Part shown: one piece after another, positions 24,357 through 32,780 of the stretch | Numbering within the stretch: the first letter of the stretch is position 1 | How the letters are laid out: every line of letters starts with the position of its first letter | Source of the DNA: Candidatus Bathyarchaeota archaeon | GTDB lineage: Archaea; Thermoproteota; CALKCG01; B24 | Assembly: GCA_021161255.1 (NCBI GenBank) | Contig: JAGHAZ010000062.1 | Location: forward strand, 1-58,731 | DNA length: 58,731 bases | Direction of reading: 5' to 3' | Translations under genes and position numbers: made by a program | The notes under the pieces: model-generated | Database searches by the model: none | Seen by the model: only the letters and a program-made list of their open reading frames with translations | What the model was told of the DNA's origin: nothing

Positions 24357-26117
24357 ATGCTGTTCAAAAAGCTAGTGGACGTTTTCGAGAAAGTCGAGGC
24401 GACGACCAAGCGCCTCGAGATGACGGACATACTGGTCGCTCTCCTGAAGGAGACCCCGCACGATATAATAGATAAGGTGGTCTACCTCTCGCTCGGCGAG
24501 ATATACCCGCCGTTTATAGGCTTGGAGCTCGGTCTAGCCGAGAAGCTCGCCGTTAAGGCCCTGGCTCTAGCCACGGGGGTTAAGGAGAAACTCATACTCG
24601 AGGAGCTGAAGAAGACGGGTGACCTCGGCCAGACAGGAGAGAACATACTCTCGAGGCGCAAGGCTAGGCCATCGCTCTTCCGGGAAGAGTTGACCGTGGA
24701 AAGGGTCTACAGCACCCTGGAGAAGATATGTAAGGCCAGCGGTAAGGGTGCCCAGGAGCTTAAGATAAGGTATCTGGCGGGGCTTCTAGCGAACGCCGAG
24801 CCTAAGGAGGCCAAGTACCTCCTTAGGATAGCTCAAGGCAGGCTTAGGCTCGGGATCGCGGATATGACGATATTAGACGCTCTTGCGATAGCCTTCTGCG
24901 GAAGCAAGGAGTATCGAGACGTCATAGAGAGGGCCTACAACCTCTCCTCAGACATAGGGTTGGTCGCTAGGACGGTCGCCGAAGGAGGTTTAGAGGCTGT
25001 TAAACGGTTTAGGATAACGATAGGTAGGCCTATAAAGCCTCAGCTGGCGGAGAGGCTTTCGACAATCGAAGAGATCCTTGAGAAGATGGGTGGTGAATGC
25101 TACGCCGAGTATAAGTATGACGGGTTAAGGATTCAAGCCCATGTTTCGCCTGAGAAGATTTACCTGTTCTCGAGGCGTCAGGAGAACCTTACCGAGCAGT
25201 TTCCGGACGTCGTCGAGGCTGTCAGGGAAGCCGTGAAGGCTAAGGAGGCGATCCTAGACGGTGAATGCGTCCCGGTCGACCCGCATACAGGCGAGCTTCT
25301 ACCGTTCCAGGTCGTAGCCCATAGGAGGGGACGTAAATACGACGTGGAGAAGATGGTCGAGGAGGTTCCGGTAGTATACTTCGTGTTCGACCTGCTATAC
25401 GTCGACGGAGAAGACTTGACGCTTAAGCCGTATACGGAGCGCAGGGAAAGGCTAAGCGGGGTCGTCACGGAGACCTCTAGGGTTAAGCTAGCGGAGTACA
25501 TAGTCTCGGGAGACGCCGCCGAGATCGAGAAGTTCTTCCACAAAGCCGTACAGGAGGGTGCCGAGGGGCTTCTGTGTAAGTCTCCTAAAAGCCTCTACGA
25601 GGCTGGTAAACGAGGCTGGGCTTGGATAAAGTGGAAGAGGAGCTACCGGTCTGAGATGGTTGATACCGTGGACTTGGTCGTCGTAGGCGCCTTCGCGGGT
25701 AAGGGTAAGAGGGCTGGAACATATGGCGCCCTGCTTATGGCTGCGTACAACCACACAGACGACACGTTCGAGACCGTTTGCAAACTCGGAAGCGGCTTCA
25801 CAGACGAGGAGCTGGCTAGGCTTCCTGAGATGTTCAAACCATACCTACGGGATACCCCTCACCCGAGGGTTAAGACGATCATGAAGGCGGACTTCTGGTT
25901 CACTCCGGCGGTCGTCTTAGAGGTTATAGGCGACGAGATAACCCTAAGCCCGATGCACACCTGCGGTATGAACGCTATAAGACCCGGCTCAGGGTTAGCC
26001 ATACGTTTCCCGAGGCTAGTGCGGTTTAGAAGCGATAAGGGACCTGAAGACGCCACGACCGTTAAGGAGATAATCGAGATGTACAACCGTCAGCTTAAGA
26101 AGATCGAGCAGGCTTAG
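24357..26117 (+). CDS. lig: ATP-dependent DNA ligase
   Basis: A 586-aa archaeal DNA ligase that joins nicks during replication and repair. The N-terminal DNA-binding domain spans about 1-210. Adenylation motif I is EYKYDGLRIQ with the nucleophilic Lys, motif III is YFVFDLLYVDG, motif IV is AEGLLCKSP and motif V is WIKWKRSY. The OB-fold follows with a normal C-terminus. ATG at 24357. The next gene begins 35 nt later and may be co-transcribed. Confidence 0.95.
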   Translation: MLFKKLVDVFEKVEATTKRLEMTDILVALLKETPHDIIDKVVYLSLGEIYPPFIGLELGLAEKLAVKALALATGVKEKLILEELKKTGDLGQTGENILSRRKARPSLFREELTVERVYSTLEKICKASGKGAQELKIRYLAGLLANAEPKEAKYLLRIAQGRLRLGIADMTILDALAIAFCGSKEYRDVIERAYNLSSDIGLVARTVAEGGLEAVKRFRITIGRPIKPQLAERLSTIEEILEKMGGECYAEYKYDGLRIQAHVSPEKIYLFSRRQENLTEQFPDVVEAVREAVKAKEAILDGECVPVDPHTGELLPFQVVAHRRGRKYDVEKMVEEVPVVYFVFDLLYVDGEDLTLKPYTERRERLSGVVTETSRVKLAEYIVSGDAAEIEKFFHKAVQEGAEGLLCKSPKSLYEAGKRGWAWIKWKRSYRSEMVDTVDLVVVGAFAGKGKRAGTYGALLMAAYNHTDDTFETVCKLGSGFTDEELARLPEMFKPYLRDTPHPRVKTIMKADFWFTPAVVLEVIGDEITLSPMHTCGMNAIRPGSGLAIRFPRLVRFRSDKGPEDATTVKEIIEMYNRQLKKIEQA

Positions 26118-26151
26118 AGGGTTCTCTCCGGTCAGCCATATCCTCTCGGAG

Positions 26152-26997
26152 GTGTATGGGTTAGCCTCGGTCGAGTACGGGGAGGTTAGGTGTAGAACCG
26201 CCTTATCCAAGAGTAGGCTTCCGGGTTTAGATTACGCCCTAAACCCCTACGTAGGTTGCGAACACGGATGCCTATACTGCTACGCCAGGGCGACCCTGAG
26301 AGACGAGGCTAAGGCGTTGAGATGGGGGAGGTTTGTCCTCGTCAAGAAGGGTCTCGTGGAGCGGCTTGCACGGGAGGTTCTGAGAAAACCCAAGGGCGTG
26401 GTGGGGTTGAGCACCGTTACAGACCCCTATCAGCCCATAGAGGCGAGGCTTAGGCTCACTAGAAGGTGCCTCGAAATCCTCGTCCGGAAGGGGTTTCCAG
26501 TCTCTATACAGACGAAGTCTAAGCTTGTCCTGAGGGACCTAGACCTCATAAAGGCCGGGAAAGTAGACGTGGGTATAACCATAACGACCATGGACGACTC
26601 TCTGGCTTCGATGGTCGAACCCAGGTCCTCCAAGCCGTCTGAGAGGGCTGAAGCCCTCAGAAGGCTCGCTGAGGAGGGTGTTGAGACGTGGGTTTTCCTA
26701 GGCCCGATCATACCTAGGTTAAACGACTCGGAGGAGAGTATACGTAGGGTCGTAGAGGTCGCCTACGAAACCGGTAGCGAACTCATCGTCGATAAGCTCA
26801 ACCTCAGAAAGTGGGTTTTAGAAGGCTTAGCCCCTCTTCTAGATAGGCTTTACCCAGGTCTGAAATGGGAGCTCCCCGATATGCTCAGACCAGGCTCCAG
26901 CTACCTCCAGGAGCTCTACCGAAGGGTCGAGCATATATGCCGTAGCTATGGAATCGAATACGATAGATTCAGGTTTATTAACGGACCTGAGCATTAA
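26152..26997 (+). CDS. SPL-like radical SAM protein
   Basis: A 281-aa radical SAM protein of the SplB-related/Rv2578c group. YALNPYVGCEHGCLYCYAR holds the CxxxCxxC cluster site, and VVGLSTVTDPYQPIEARLRLTRRCLEIL is a diagnostic segment, followed by FPVSIQTKSKLVLRDLDLI. The group resembles spore photoproduct lyase but its natural reaction is unknown. The GTG start at 26152 has GGAGG directly upstream (26147-26151). It sits downstream of DNA ligase, which makes a role in DNA repair plausible but unproven. Confidence 0.85.
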   Translation: MYGLASVEYGEVRCRTALSKSRLPGLDYALNPYVGCEHGCLYCYARATLRDEAKALRWGRFVLVKKGLVERLAREVLRKPKGVVGLSTVTDPYQPIEARLRLTRRCLEILVRKGFPVSIQTKSKLVLRDLDLIKAGKVDVGITITTMDDSLASMVEPRSSKPSERAEALRRLAEEGVETWVFLGPIIPRLNDSEESIRRVVEVAYETGSELIVDKLNLRKWVLEGLAPLLDRLYPGLKWELPDMLRPGSSYLQELYRRVEHICRSYGIEYDRFRFINGPEH

Positions 26998-27005
26998 CGA
27001 TTAAT

Positions 27006-27365
27006 ATGGGAAATCCTGTCGAGAAAAAGGTTAGACACGTTCTCAAGACCTTGAGCTTAGTTGGAGCCGCTGTTCATATTTACGTCGAAAGGTTCGAAAA
27101 CGCGTATCTAATCATGGTGTCAAAAGATGGTGTCAGGCTTGGAACCCTCGTATGCTCGATAAGGCTTCGTGAAGGCTTAACCCGAAGCATGACTCTGCTG
27201 GGATGGAAAGGTGAGATACAGGCTAGGATGCTGGCCGAGAAGATAGCGCATGAAACAGGTTTGATAACCCTATTATCCATAAACCTTGAGGAAGAAAGTT
27301 TACAGAGAAACCTACAGGAGATCATGAAAACTATAATGCGTTGTCTCGAAGAGGTTAAGGGCTGA
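27006..27365 (+). CDS. Small conserved protein, possibly PAC3-like
   Basis: A 119-aa protein with no transmembrane segment. The segment NAYLIMVSKDGVRLGTLV followed by SMTLLGWKGEIQARMLAEKIAHETGLITLLSINL resembles the beta-beta-alpha pattern of proteasome assembly chaperone 3 (a GKLGTL-like turn and an LLG before the long helix). That assignment is my inference from pattern only. It begins 9 nt after the radical SAM gene on the same strand. Confidence 0.55.
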   Translation: MGNPVEKKVRHVLKTLSLVGAAVHIYVERFENAYLIMVSKDGVRLGTLVCSIRLREGLTRSMTLLGWKGEIQARMLAEKIAHETGLITLLSINLEEESLQRNLQEIMKTIMRCLEEVKG

Positions 27366-27377
27366 CCTCTCCGTGAG

Positions 27378-27953
27378 TTAGAGCCCCAGCGCATCCGCGA
27401 TGTCCTTCAAAGCATTCAAAGCTTCGTCTAGAAAATCTTCCAAGGTAAACCCTATCTGCTCGCAGAATCTTATACGTCTCCTGCTGACTCCTCTCGCGAA
27501 ATCTTTGGCTTTAAACTTTCTGAGCACGGTCTTAAGCTTGACTTCCTCCATCCTTTTAGAAGGCATGACTAATGCACATGCTACAAGCAAACCCGATGCC
27601 GCATCCGAGGCTATCAAAGCCTTGTCTAGCGTCGAAGTAGGCTGGATACCTGTATTCTCGAAATTATGAGCCATTATCGCCTTCATAACCGGCTCCGGAA
27701 CGAGTTTGCCTATGATGTCCTTAGCCATCACTCCATGTTTCTCAGGTTCTTTTCTCGTAAACTCATAGTCTATGTCATGCAGTAGCCCCGCGAGTCCCCA
27801 TGTCTCCTCGTCCTCGCCTAGACGCTTAGCCAGTCTACGCATTATGGCCTCGACTGCGACGCAGTGCTTAACAAACCTCGTATCCTTAACATATCTTTTC
27901 AGGAGGTTAAACGCCTCTTCTCGGTTTAAAATTCCCGAACTCACGTGGACCAC
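27378..27953 (-). CDS. HD-domain phosphohydrolase (HDIG-type)
   Basis: A 191-aa HD protein. The metal ligands are visible as KHCVAVE (H), GLLHDIDYEF (HD) and MAHNFENT, with DAASGLL (D) later. It matches archaeal HDIG proteins that hydrolyse nucleotides or cyclic nucleotides. It lies 6 nt downstream of a second, larger HD gene on the same strand, so the two probably share a transcript. Confidence 0.85.
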   Translation of the reverse strand: MVHVSSGILNREEAFNLLKRYVKDTRFVKHCVAVEAIMRRLAKRLGEDEETWGLAGLLHDIDYEFTRKEPEKHGVMAKDIIGKLVPEPVMKAIMAHNFENTGIQPTSTLDKALIASDAASGLLVACALVMPSKRMEEVKLKTVLRKFKAKDFARGVSRRRIRFCEQIGFTLEDFLDEALNALKDIADALGL

Positions 27954-27959
27954 CCGGGT

Positions 27960-29267
27960 TCAGTAGGAAACCACATCGGATATCGTAGGTCTACCAAATA
28001 TCTTTTCCGACGCCTTAGCCACGGCTTCTCTGTAGGGCTCCTTAGAGTAGACCCGGACTATGTTCATGACGTTCTTAAGAAACCCTATAAGCCTAGAAAG
28101 CTCCGTCAGCTTTTGCGCAACCTTTCTACCATCGGCGCTTCTCTTGAAGACAGGTATCTCCATAGGCTCGAGCTGGGAAGAATGGCTGTACGGCACGGAG
28201 GGGAGGCTAGGTGAATCTATGAAAACATCCTCAACCGAAACCCCGGCGTCTGAGGCTATTTCCTCCTCAAGCTTCGACTTAACGGTCTCGTTAGTGAGGA
28301 GAGAACTCACCAGAGAGTTTTCCATGAACAACGTCCTCTCGTAGACACATTTCAGAAGCCTCCGCTCCATAAGCTCCTCCATAATCGGCTTAGCTTTTTC
28401 AGAGCGGCATAAAGCCGACCAGACGGTATAGTCATCCATGGCCAAGTAATCTTCAGCCGTCTGGAAGTCTAGTAGACCAAGTTCGTCTTTAGCCATCTCC
28501 ATGGCGTGGAGTAGCATGATCTGAACAGCCCTCGACGTTCTATGGAAGTATATGGAGCGGAAGGACTCGATCCTGGCTATCAGAAAAGTTTCGAGAGCCG
28601 ACAGGGCTTTGACGTCTACGGCTAGGTTACCATCTAGGACGTCCATGGTGTAGAGTATCCTAAACACGTCTACGAAGCCGTAGCCGGCCCCTGTGTGGTA
28701 GCTGTCTCTTACTATGAAGTCCATTTTATCGACGTCTACCGAGCTTCTCACGACCTGGCTAAGATAGGGTTTACCCCTAACACGAGGCTCTCCGACCGAT
28801 AAAGCCGAAACCTCCTTCGGGTCGAAACCTAAACTGTTTAACAAGTCGGCTAGGGTCGAATCCTCTATGACCCACTTGGTCATATCCTCGTGGGTTTTAC
28901 CTTTGTACTTGACGAGAAGCCCCTCATAGACATGGGAGAAAGGTCCATGTCCTACATCGTGGAGCAGGGCGGCTAGACGTAGGAGCCTCCCCTCCTCCTC
29001 CGACAGCTCGACCATCGACTGTTCGGCGAAGAAACCTGCGAGATACATGGTGCCTAAGCTGTGTTCAAACCTAGTGTGGTTCGCAGCCGGATAGACGTAT
29101 TCGGAGCCCGATAGTTGCCTAACCCTCCTAAGCCTCTGAAAGGCTTTGGTATCTATAACCGACTTCTCGTCGTCTGATATCTTCACATAGCCGTATAACG
29201 GGTCCTTGATGAACCCCCAATACTCCCTGAGGGACAAGCTTAATCTCAAGGTACTATGAACGGACAT
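27960..29267 (-). CDS. HD-superfamily phosphohydrolase (SAMHD1/dGTPase-like)
   Basis: A 435-aa HD protein of the YdhJ/SAMHD1-related group. TRFEHSLGTMYLAGFF supplies the first His, LLHDVGHGPFSHVYEGLL the HD pair and catalytic His, and VDKMDFIVRDSYHTG the last Asp. The group includes dNTP triphosphohydrolases, so control of nucleotide pools is plausible, in keeping with the dTMP-kinase-like gene on the other side. A C-terminal 150-residue region has no recognised domain. Confidence 0.88.
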   Translation of the reverse strand: MSVHSTLRLSLSLREYWGFIKDPLYGYVKISDDEKSVIDTKAFQRLRRVRQLSGSEYVYPAANHTRFEHSLGTMYLAGFFAEQSMVELSEEEGRLLRLAALLHDVGHGPFSHVYEGLLVKYKGKTHEDMTKWVIEDSTLADLLNSLGFDPKEVSALSVGEPRVRGKPYLSQVVRSSVDVDKMDFIVRDSYHTGAGYGFVDVFRILYTMDVLDGNLAVDVKALSALETFLIARIESFRSIYFHRTSRAVQIMLLHAMEMAKDELGLLDFQTAEDYLAMDDYTVWSALCRSEKAKPIMEELMERRLLKCVYERTLFMENSLVSSLLTNETVKSKLEEEIASDAGVSVEDVFIDSPSLPSVPYSHSSQLEPMEIPVFKRSADGRKVAQKLTELSRLIGFLKNVMNIVRVYSKEPYREAVAKASEKIFGRPTISDVVSY

Positions 29268-29303
29268 GCATATATAAATTAAGGATACTTAAAACAGACA
29301 GGG

Positions 29304-30137
29304 TTGACTTTGAGGCTTGAAGCAGAGATGTTGAACGAGGTGCTCGAAAAGATAGAACGTCTGGTCGACATGAACGATAGGTTCGACGATCGGGTCGAAA
29401 GAGAGGTGGAGACCTTAGAGATTCCCGACCTGTTTAAACGCGAGCTTGTCAAGGCTTTAAGGGAGCTTCTAAACCCCCGAAAAGCCGTCAGAAGAGGGTT
29501 TTTCCTCGTCGTCACGGGTATCGATAAGTCCGGTAAGGAAACCCAATGCTTCAACCCGGCGGGGATCCCTGGTGTCAAGTCTATAAGGGAGTTTTTGGAG
29601 GAGCTGGGTGGGGAGGTGCTTTCTATATCACTACCGAGTTACGATACGTTTCTCGGTTCGCTGGTCGGAGCATACCTCGGGGTCGAGGGGTTGGGGGTCG
29701 AGGTGGAGGGTGAGATATCGGAGGAGTACGCTTGGATACTGTGGGGTCTCGATAGGGCTCAGTACAACACCGCGGTTAGACGTTGGCTAAGCAGAGAGAG
29801 ACGGTTCGTGTTGGCTAGGAGATGGGTCGAAAGCAATCTATGCTACCAGGTGGCCAGGGGGATAGGTGAGGATAGGATCCTACGGTTCGAGAGGAACGTA
29901 GAGAGACCGGATCTAACCTTGGTAATCGATATCACGGCGGAGGAGGCCTTGAGGAGAGCGTCTAAGACCGATAGGTATGAGAAGCTCTCGTTTCTAAGAA
30001 AGGTTAGGGCTACCCTTCTTGATGTAGCTTTCAGAGAGGTCGTCGGCCGTAGTGTAGTGGTTAACGGCATGGGGTCACCGGTCGAGGTGAATAGGAGGAT
30101 ACTTAGGGTGCTCGAATACTATCTGACCGGAAGCTAA
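29304..30137 (+). CDS. Thymidylate-kinase-like P-loop protein with N-terminal extension
   Basis: A 277-aa protein. After about 65 residues of charged helix comes FLVVTGIDKSGKETQ, the P-loop of dTMP kinase (GxDxxGKxTQ), then SLPSYDTFLGSLVGAYL, LWGLDRAQYN and RRWVESNLCYQVARG, which parallels the family's DRY-x-x-SxxAYQ motif but has Arg instead of Asp. VIDITAEEALRRASK is the usual following strand. A role in dTMP or another nucleotide's phosphorylation is likely but the altered motif leaves activity uncertain. TTG start at 29304; the ATG at 29328 is an alternative. Confidence 0.75.
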   Translation: MTLRLEAEMLNEVLEKIERLVDMNDRFDDRVEREVETLEIPDLFKRELVKALRELLNPRKAVRRGFFLVVTGIDKSGKETQCFNPAGIPGVKSIREFLEELGGEVLSISLPSYDTFLGSLVGAYLGVEGLGVEVEGEISEEYAWILWGLDRAQYNTAVRRWLSRERRFVLARRWVESNLCYQVARGIGEDRILRFERNVERPDLTLVIDITAEEALRRASKTDRYEKLSFLRKVRATLLDVAFREVVGRSVVVNGMGSPVEVNRRILRVLEYYLTGS

Positions 30138-30147
30138 GCTTATATAC
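30138..30147 (+). promoter_or_regulatory. TATA box of rpl44e
   Basis: GCTTATATAC lies 35-44 nt upstream of the TTG start at 30182. GGAGG at 30168-30172 gives a 9-nt spacing to that start. Confidence 0.55.
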
Positions 30148-30181
30148 CCGGCTTCTATGGTTATAGCGGAGGCTGATCGCT

Positions 30182-30457
30182 TTGAAGGTTCCGAAAGTCA
30201 TAAACACCTACTGCCCTAGGTGTAACGCTAAGACACCGCATACGGTGTCCATATACCGGAAGGGTAGGGAAAGTGCCCTCCGGAAGGGAGCTAGGCATCA
30301 CGAGTGGGACCTTCACGGATACGGTGGTCAGAAGTTCCCGGAGCAGAGAAGGAAGGCTAAAACCACGACGAAACAGGTTCTTAAGCTTAAATGTAGGAAA
30401 TGCGGTTATGTCGTAGATAGGCTTGGGGTAAGGCTTAGAAAAGTCGAGATAGCCTAG
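30182..30457 (+). CDS. rpl44e: 50S ribosomal protein eL42 (L44e)
   Basis: A 91-aa zinc-ribbon ribosomal protein. YCPRCNAKTPHTV and LKCRKCGYV supply the four zinc Cys; HHEWDLHGYGGQKFPEQRRKAKTTTKQVLKLKC is diagnostic. In many archaea it is followed by rps27e; here a RAM-domain gene follows instead. Confidence 0.96.
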   Translation: MKVPKVINTYCPRCNAKTPHTVSIYRKGRESALRKGARHHEWDLHGYGGQKFPEQRRKAKTTTKQVLKLKCRKCGYVVDRLGVRLRKVEIA

Positions 30458-30514
30458 CCTTGTATGTGGGAAACGCTTTATACCTCCTAACCTGTATTAT
30501 CAAATGGTGGTTTT

Positions 30515-30767
30515 ATGCCTCAGGCGTTTGTTCTCATAAATTCTGAGATAGGGGCCGAGGAGGAGGTTCTAAAGGTCCTTAAAAGCATCGGTAACGTCAG
30601 GGAAGCCTACATAGTCTACGGCGTCTACGATATAGTGGCCCGGGTGGAAAGGGCTAGCTAAGCCCCCACATGCCGACTCTATGGAAGAGCTCAGGGGAAT
30701 AATCTCTGTTAAGATACGTAGGATAGATAAGGTTAGAAGCACTCTAACGATGATAGTCGCCGAGTAG
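30515..30767 (+). CDS. Stand-alone Lrp/AsnC ligand-binding (RAM) protein, split by a 22-nt putative BHB intron
   Basis: Exon 1 (30515-30649) encodes 45 residues, beginning MPQAFVLINSEIGAEEEVL and ending YGVYDIVARVE. Continuing in frame runs into TAA at 30659. The family's C-terminal half, ADSMEELRGIISVKIRRIDK then VRSTLTMIVAE, appears in another frame at 30672-30767. Removing 30650-30671 (22 nt) joins VE to ADSMEEL without gap or extra residue, giving 76 aa, the usual family length. RAM-only proteins bind amino acids and can modulate Lrp-type regulators. If the 22 nt are not spliced out, this is a broken gene yielding a 48-aa product. A TATA-like GCTTTATACC lies at 30474. Confidence 0.85.
30650..30671 (+). 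other. Putative archaeal pre-mRNA intron (bulge-helix-bulge)
   Basis: Outer helix 30641-30643/30673-30675 (CGG:CCG). 3' bulge 30670-30672 (ATG). Central 4-bp helix 30644-30647/30666-30669 (GTGG:CCAC). 5' bulge 30648-30650 (AAA). Inner helix 30651-30655/30661-30665 (GGGCT:AGCCC) with a 5-nt loop. The endonuclease's standard cuts after the second base of each bulge give exactly 30650-30671. This is the geometry of the tRNA-Met intron in this window, also 22 nt. Confidence 0.75.
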
Positions 30768-30843
30768 GACGTACTAAGAAACCATACCTTAATTTTTCCA
30801 GAAACTTGGGCGTCTTAATTTTTGAACTTCATGATCCATTCCA

Positions 30844-31488
30844 CTAGATCGCTAGATTTAGCCCGAGTATCTTGTCGATAAACCTTAGAGCCTTCAGGGC
30901 TGCTGCCTCGGCTCTCCGTACGTCTCTACATCCGGATAGGACCCCTACGCATGTGGATTCGTCTTTAAGCCAGGTCAGTCCAAGCATCAACCCGGGTACT
31001 CCGGCTATTCGGCCTCTAAAGGGCTTAGCCCCGGCCTCTATGAGCTTTTTCAAGATGTCTAACTTGTTAGATGTTACGGCTATGCCGTCCTGCTCGGTCA
31101 TACCGTCGACGGCTACCATGGTTCTGCATCCGAGGCTCTGAATGTAGTCCACAAGCCCCTCGGCAACCCTGTAAGGAATTTCTACAGACGTGGGGTCTGG
31201 CTGGAATTCTCCGGTCAATATCAGTAAGTCTCTACCCACAGTTTCCGTATGGTAGATATGGTAGTTTAACAGCTCGTAGGTTCCATCTGTAACCTGGATC
31301 TGGTCTGGGAAGTATATGCTATAGATTCTGCATAGGAGCTTCGCTTCCGTAAGCTCCCTGAGCCAGTCCGCTACTAGCCTACCTACGCCACCGACACCTG
31401 GTAGCCCGACGACTAATACCGGGCGTGTTCTCCCGGGCTTGTAGAACTCCTCGACCGTCAGATCGCGATGGGTTTTTCTCAAACTCAT
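30844..31488 (-). CDS. PAC2-family proteasome assembly chaperone homologue
   Basis: A 214-aa PAC2 protein. VLVVGLPGVGGVGRLVADWL near residue 25 and GRDLLILTGEFQPDP and CRTMVAVDGMT in the middle are the conserved strand-loop elements. The archaeal relatives PbaA/PbaB help 20S assembly and interact with proteasome-activating factors. It is the last of three same-strand genes, 7 nt after the Hsp20 gene. Confidence 0.85.
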   Translation of the reverse strand: MSLRKTHRDLTVEEFYKPGRTRPVLVVGLPGVGGVGRLVADWLRELTEAKLLCRIYSIYFPDQIQVTDGTYELLNYHIYHTETVGRDLLILTGEFQPDPTSVEIPYRVAEGLVDYIQSLGCRTMVAVDGMTEQDGIAVTSNKLDILKKLIEAGAKPFRGRIAGVPGLMLGLTWLKDESTCVGVLSGCRDVRRAEAAALKALRFIDKILGLNLAI

Positions 31489-31495
31489 CTGAAGC

Positions 31496-31942
31496 CTACT
31501 CCACCGTTATGCTGTAGCCCTCCTTCCTAGGAATCCTAAGCTCCAGAAGCCCCCTTCTACAGGTGAGGCTTTTAATCCTCCTCTCGACGGCCACCGGGAT
31601 CCTAACTCTAACGTGGAAGTTGCTGAACTCACCCCTCATATGGGTAACCCTGAACTCTCTGAAGCTTATACTCCTATAGGTCTTAGCGTATATCTCGACG
31701 GTGTAGTCGTCTAGGAACCTCACGCTTATGCTCTCAGGCCTCGCACAAGGCATGTCTGCGGTTATGATGACCTCTGATGGGGTCACAGTGACCTCTGTCA
31801 AAGGCTCTATCGTCGACGTGGATGGTGACCATCCAGCTCTCTCCATCAAAGCCTCGAACTCTTCCTCGAATATCCTCTCAAACCTCTCGATGTATTCCTC
31901 GAAAAGGTCGAATATACTTCTCCTAGGTCTCCTACGCTCCAT
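31496..31942 (-). CDS. Small heat shock protein (Hsp20/alpha-crystallin)
   Basis: A 148-aa protein with an acidic N-terminus (RRSIFDLFEEYIERFERIFEEEFEAL) and an alpha-crystallin-like domain: EVTVTPSEVIITADMPCARPESISVRFLDDYTVEIYAK then FHVRVRIPVAVERR and GLLELRIPRKE. It prevents aggregation of unfolded proteins. It is embedded between two PAC2 genes with gaps of 15 and 7 nt, which points to a shared transcript. Confidence 0.85.
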   Translation of the reverse strand: MERRRPRRSIFDLFEEYIERFERIFEEEFEALMERAGWSPSTSTIEPLTEVTVTPSEVIITADMPCARPESISVRFLDDYTVEIYAKTYRSISFREFRVTHMRGEFSNFHVRVRIPVAVERRIKSLTCRRGLLELRIPRKEGYSITVE

Positions 31943-31957
31943 ACGGTCTCACCCCCC

Positions 31958-32716
31958 TCAGACGAGTAGGGGAGGCACATCATATTCTTGGGACTTCCTC
32001 ATCCTAGCCATCTCCATACGCGTCCTCTTCATCATATCCCTAGCGGCCAGCCTGATCTCCTCACCCCTCTCCTTAAGCTTAGAGACGTCTATGTCCAGCC
32101 CCAGAAGCTTATTCAGATTCAGAAGCGCAGAAGCCGCGGCCTCTGGGTCCGGATAGTGAAGAAAGGACTCCGCTAGGAGACCGATAGCCGGTATACCGTT
32201 GAGGGAGCAGTACTTCATTATCAGAGCGTAGGGGCCGACGATGTATCCCCGGTCGATTATCCTAAACCCCTTCTCCTTGAGTAGGTTAAGCATCTCTTCA
32301 TCTGAGGCCATGGCGAAAACCTTCGGCTCCTCTATGTTCTGCCTATCCTGAACCGCTATGCCGCCCAGCGATACCACGAGTTTAGCCTTCTTACTGTACG
32401 CCCAGTCTACTATGGCCTTAGACAGCTGGTAGACAGCGCCTGCAGGTATGGCGGTTTCTGAGACTATCACAAGCATCTTCCCGTCTTTGTCGCCCATAAT
32501 CCTGAGAGGCGATACCGGTAGACCGTTCTGAAGGACTATTATAGGCGGCAGAAGCTCTGAGTCTATGATCCCCACCTCCTCCATCTTAAGGGAGGATATC
32601 ACGTGTAGGGAGGCTATAACCCCCACGAGACCTACGTCAGGTAATCCCGCTATGATCGTAGGCTCATCGGCTATAGGCCTCTTCTCCAAAACCCTAACCT
32701 TCTCACTCAAACACAC
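31958..32716 (-). CDS. PAC2-family proteasome assembly chaperone homologue
   Basis: A 252-aa PAC2 protein. EPTIIAGLPDVGLVGVIASLHVI, DGKMLVIVSETAIPAGAVYQLSKAIVDWA, AKLVVSLGGIAV and IPAIGLLAESFLHYPDPEAAASALLNLNKLLGLDID are the characteristic segments of archaeal PbaB-like proteins. The C-terminal charged helix is typical. It heads the PAC2-Hsp20-PAC2 operon and diverges from alba. Confidence 0.9.
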   Translation of the reverse strand: MCLSEKVRVLEKRPIADEPTIIAGLPDVGLVGVIASLHVISSLKMEEVGIIDSELLPPIIVLQNGLPVSPLRIMGDKDGKMLVIVSETAIPAGAVYQLSKAIVDWAYSKKAKLVVSLGGIAVQDRQNIEEPKVFAMASDEEMLNLLKEKGFRIIDRGYIVGPYALIMKYCSLNGIPAIGLLAESFLHYPDPEAAASALLNLNKLLGLDIDVSKLKERGEEIRLAARDMMKRTRMEMARMRKSQEYDVPPLLV

Positions 32717-32780
32717 ATACCCCTAAGATCAACTATGATACTCTTCCTTAAGGATTAATTTTTCCTCGCCTACATGGGGA

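Noticed and set aside
30650-30660. An 11-nt intron reading of the RAM-gene insertion, with GGGC:GCCC as the central helix
   Set aside because: It uses the wrong order of bulges and helices and leaves the frame broken; the 22-nt reading fits the tRNA geometry and restores the protein.
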